64,000 nucleotides of DNA from Mesodorylaimus sp. YZB2_4. Its lineage: Eukaryota; Nematoda; Enoplea; Dorylaimida; Dorylaimidae. Made by a program: the position numbers and the translations under genes. Within the stretch, counting starts at the first letter, position 1, and each line of letters opens with the position of its first letter. Below, one piece after another: positions 61,225 to 64,000 of the stretch. The stretch spans positions 806,001-870,000 of the forward strand of contig JASANH010001643.1 of the NCBI GenBank assembly GCA_030248295.1, written 5' to 3'. The notes beneath the pieces were generated by a model that was not told the DNA's origin, did no database searches, and saw only the letters and a list, made by a program, of their open reading frames with translations.

Positions 61225-61822
61225 TATGATTTCTCACTCCGCTCGTCATTCAACCAGAGCCATGATAACATCGTCACTGGGGATGAGACATTAATCTATA
61301 GTCATGATCCTGGTAGGAAAGAGCAGTTGACAGTTTGGGTCTTTGAAAGTGAGCCCCCTCCGGCGAAAGTGACAAAAGCCAGGAGCACAAGGAAAAATGG
61401 TTGCCGTTTTCTTCCGTCGCAATTGGTTTTTCAAAATGGTTTAACTCGAAGATCGAAGGACTGATGACGCTGAGTGATGCACCGAAGTCTGATTTCTCTG
61501 GCTACTCAAGTCGATCGAGGAGGCCTGGCCGCACTGTGGTCTAAGGGGTGTTTTGTTGCACCAGACAATGCACCCACAATGCAACCCATTCACATGGTTG
61601 CAACGACTTTGGATTTTTTGCGTGGAAGGGGGGTCCATTTGGTCACTTACCCCGCCTGTAGTCGCGACCTGGCACGGAAAACACAGAAGCGGCTGCGGCG
61701 GCCATGCAAGAGGTTTTGCAGATGATGCCAGAAAGATGCTTTTTTAAAATTGCTTTGACGATTGGTTCAAGAAAATGGATATGTGCATTCAAGCTAAAGG
61801 AGAGTACTTCGAGAAGGTGTAA
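61225..61822 (+). mobile_element. Mariner-family transposase relic
   Basis: The plus strand shows a mariner pattern across shifted frames. NIVTGDETLIYSHDP (first catalytic Asp region) is followed by QLTVWVFESEPPPAKV and ARSTRK. PDNA then marks the second Asp region, SRDLA the third Asp region, and the end reads MDMCIQAKGEYFEK with stop at 61820-61822. The N-terminal DNA-binding half is missing and at least two frameshifts are present, so it is inactive. Confidence 0.85.
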
Positions 61823-62758
61823 TGAAATGATCGTCAAGATCAGTCTTGTTCTCGTGCAGCTAAGAACTTTCAGCATGACCCTCGTACCTCCAGATAGGCT
61901 TTTCACACTACTCTTGGCAGTACAGGAGAATGTCTTGCCAGTACACTCATGAGAGTACAGGAATATGCACTGTACTTCCTTTCTATCACTGTCTCACTTC
62001 GACCGTCTTCTAGTACTCATATCGTAGTAGCTTTCACGATCCAATGACTGTAAACGAAAGGAGAGACTAAACTTTGGGTATCGGTTTCGCAGTCAGCGTG
62101 ACCGGGTCTTTTGCCTTGGCATAATGTGACACTCGATCTCGGACCACAGCACGATAGCGTGTATTCTTGGCCAAGCATAGCTGAGTAGACAATGAGAATA
62201 GGCATAAGTGGGGCAGAAAAACAGAAGCGAGTTCAGTCGATATGCTCCGAAGGCTAATAGGCTTGAGCAAAGTTTTCGTGACCCATTGGTTCAAAAGTCG
62301 AGAGCTCGCCGTGTTAGCCGACTTTAATCAATGCTAAATATAAATACTGGCTACATAGGACGGTGTGTACACAAGCACTTACTTTTTAGACCTGAGAAAA
62401 AGAAGCATGAAATAAAAGATACAAAAATTATAGACTGCCTACTTTGACTTTGGAAAACGGAGAGAGGGCAGAGAGTGAATAGATAATATCCGATTCTAAG
62501 TTTTGATTCATATTACGAGAAAGGCTTAGCCAAGTTCAAGTCTGACTTTCGCGCACGATTTGATGAGCTAGAATGCGACTCGTGTCCACTTCGAGAGGTG
62601 AACAAACAAACTGAGCGAGTTCATTTTTTCTTCTCATTTTACCTATGCACGCACCTTTTCATCTTAGCCGAGTCTTGCCTATGTAATCGCATGTTGACTA
62701 TTCGAATGACCAACTGCTATGAAAATCCCCGCCCCTCCCCCGCACGCCTCCCTTGCTG
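61823..62758. other. Intergenic, upstream of the proline-rich gene
   Basis: No gene was recognised. The end of this stretch should contain the promoter of the secreted proline-rich protein. Confidence 0.35.
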
Positions 62759-62768
62759 GTATATAAGT
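62759..62768 (+). promoter_or_regulatory. TATA box of the proline-rich gene
   Basis: GTATATAAGT lies about 160 bases upstream of the start codon at 62922, at a plausible distance for a short 5' UTR. It follows a C-rich tract. There is no experimental support. Confidence 0.5.
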
Positions 62769-62921
62769 CAAAGAGCTGCCAGGGCAAATTCGAACTAACT
62801 TTTCTGAGTCCAAGCTAATTAGCTGCTTCTGTCTGTCTGTGTTTGCGACAGGGCCTGCCACGTTCCCCTAATTTGGTGCCTCAATTCCATTGGCCCCTGT
62901 CGGCCGCCTCGAACTCCGATT

Positions 62922-64000
62922 ATGCTCAAAATGAAAATGAAAATTGGAACCAAATTTTTTCTGGCTGTCTGGTTGGCTCTGTGTGGATTGACCAATGCTC
63001 AAATTTTAGGTAAGCTAGTAAACTTTTCCAAGGATGGTACCAACTCTCACAAGGTCTATTACTTGCCTCAGATTACGCGGGCGGCTATTTGGGTGCTGCA
63101 GCTGCAATCGGAGGACCTTATGGCGGTTTTGGTCTCGCGCCGGCCGCAGTACCAGCTCCCGCCCCCTTCTCAGGGGGTCCTTTCGGCGGACCATCACCGT
63201 TTGTTGGACCAGGACCATTTGCTGGACCAGGACCATTTGCTGGGCCAGGCCCCTTCCCAGGTCCAGGATTCCCAGGCGGACCATGCGGATTAGGCAGTGG
63301 ATGCCTCGGTCGAAGTTTTTGCTTCCAGGGTTCTTGTGGATGTCCGATTGGGCACACAGTGGTCGCTCAAAGCTGTGTGCCACTTGCTGCACCACCTCCG
63401 CCACCGCCTCCACCTCCCCCACCTCCCCCACCTCCACCGCCACCGCCAGTCTTTGCTGTACTCCCGCCACCATTGCCTCCACCAGTCCCATGCCCTGCAC
63501 CATACATTTGGGATGCCAGTGGCTGCTTACCTCCACCTCCGCCTCCACCACCACCTCCGCCTCCTCCACCACCGCCACCAGTTTTCGCCTTGGCGCCGCG
63601 CCCTTGCCCAGCGCCATACGTTTGGGCTGTGTCTGGTTGCGCTCCTCCTCCTCCTCCTCCACCCCCTCCACCTCCGCCGCCGCCTCCACCTCCAGCATGC
63701 CCATTGCCATACGTATGGGCCGCCACAGCCTGTGTATTGCCAGCCCCGCCACCACCGCCACCACCCCCTCCGCCACCTCCTCCCCCGCCGCCCTGCCCGC
63801 CTCCAGCCTACCTCGTCGGAAGCGTGTGCACTCCAGCACCACCACCACCTCCAGTGGCTCTGCAGATCCCTGTCCCCGCTCCATACGCACCAGCTCCAGC
63901 TCCATTAGCCGTCCCATTTCATCATTTCCCATATTTCGGTGCTGCAGTCCGACCAGCGGCTCCAATAGGTAACCCATGCTTCGCCAGTACTCAATGCGGT
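62922..64000 (+). CDS. Secreted proline-rich protein with EB-type cysteine modules (runs off window)
   Basis: Exon 1 (62922-63009) encodes a signal peptide (KFFLAVWLALCGLTNA). Exon 2 starts at 63072 and stays open to 64000, giving at least 339 residues. The order is a Gly/Pro-rich stretch with GPGPFAGPGPF repeats, then an EB-like cysteine module (PCGLGSGCLGRSFCFQGSC, then a second CVP end). Four poly-proline blocks follow, separated by short modules of the form C-x-x-PY-x-W-x-x-x-x-C (PCPAPYIWDASGC, PCPAPYVWAVSGC, ACPLPYVWAATAC). Another EB-like start follows (PCFASTQCG). Poly-proline and EB modules suggest a cuticle or extracellular-matrix protein (inference). The opposite strand reads as Gly-rich frames that are shadows. 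A TATA box lies upstream. Confidence 0.85.

Noticed and set aside
63015..63977. Long Gly/Glu-rich frames on the minus strand and Ser/Thr/His-rich plus-strand frames
   Set aside because: They are shadows of the proline-rich gene. The chosen frame has a signal peptide, a splice site and ordered cysteines; the others do not.

Overview
The window looks like nuclear DNA of a nematode. Nearly every recognisable gene is split by short introns (mostly 45-100 bp, GT..TTTTCAG or TTTTAG, plus two apparent GC-AG introns). Several gene families are typical of worms: a Clc-like four-pass protein, a divergent PP1-type phosphatase, a TTBK-type kinase and an MSP-domain protein. Degenerate TTAGGC repeats, the nematode telomere unit, lie in one intron. 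No species can be named from sequence alone.

Layout. 0.7-3.0 kb (+): Clc-like protein. 4.2-5.2 kb: foldback element. 5.7-7.0 kb (+): PP1-type phosphatase, with an antisense fossil exon of a relative just beyond it. 9.2-10.5 kb (+): TTBK/CK1 kinase. 10.5-15.1 kb: gene-poor, with a dispersed repeat. 15.1-15.8 kb (+): last exon of a protein with a Grainyhead-C-terminal-like domain, a membrane segment and a coiled coil. 16.3-18.0 kb (-): secreted PAN plus TSP1-like protein. 18.9-19.6 kb: a small LTR element with no protein (TRIM). 21.6-27.2 kb (+): complete ubiquitin-specific protease. 27.8-29.5 kb (+): RER1. 29.8-30.3 kb (+): BAR-domain fragment.

31-48 kb is an accessory zone. It holds three decayed copies of a gene whose only intact member lies at 56.7-59.1 kb (-), an MSP-domain gene at 44.6-45.1 kb (-), a broken tyrosine-kinase-like gene, LINE and Tc1 relics, solo LTRs of the TRIM family, hairpins and a MITE-like foldback. 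48-51.5 kb is mostly empty. 51.5-55.0 kb (-): mitochondrial enoyl-CoA hydratase. 56.7-59.1 kb (-): intact unknown gene with repeated Y-x-SP modules. 59.4-60.0 kb (-): small single-pass membrane protein. 61.2-61.8 kb: mariner relic. 62.9 kb to the end (+): secreted proline-rich/EB-type protein that runs off the window.

The genes do not form one pathway. RER1, ECHS1 and the USP are housekeeping. The PP1-like, TTBK-like and MSP-like genes belong to families that are expanded and often male-germline expressed in nematodes, which is family knowledge rather than evidence from this window. The most unusual content is the three-fold decayed segmental duplication around the unknown Y-x-SP gene, the complete TRIM element, and the possible membrane-anchored Grainyhead-like tail. 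All exon models were read by eye from open frames, splice signals and phase agreement, with no transcript support.
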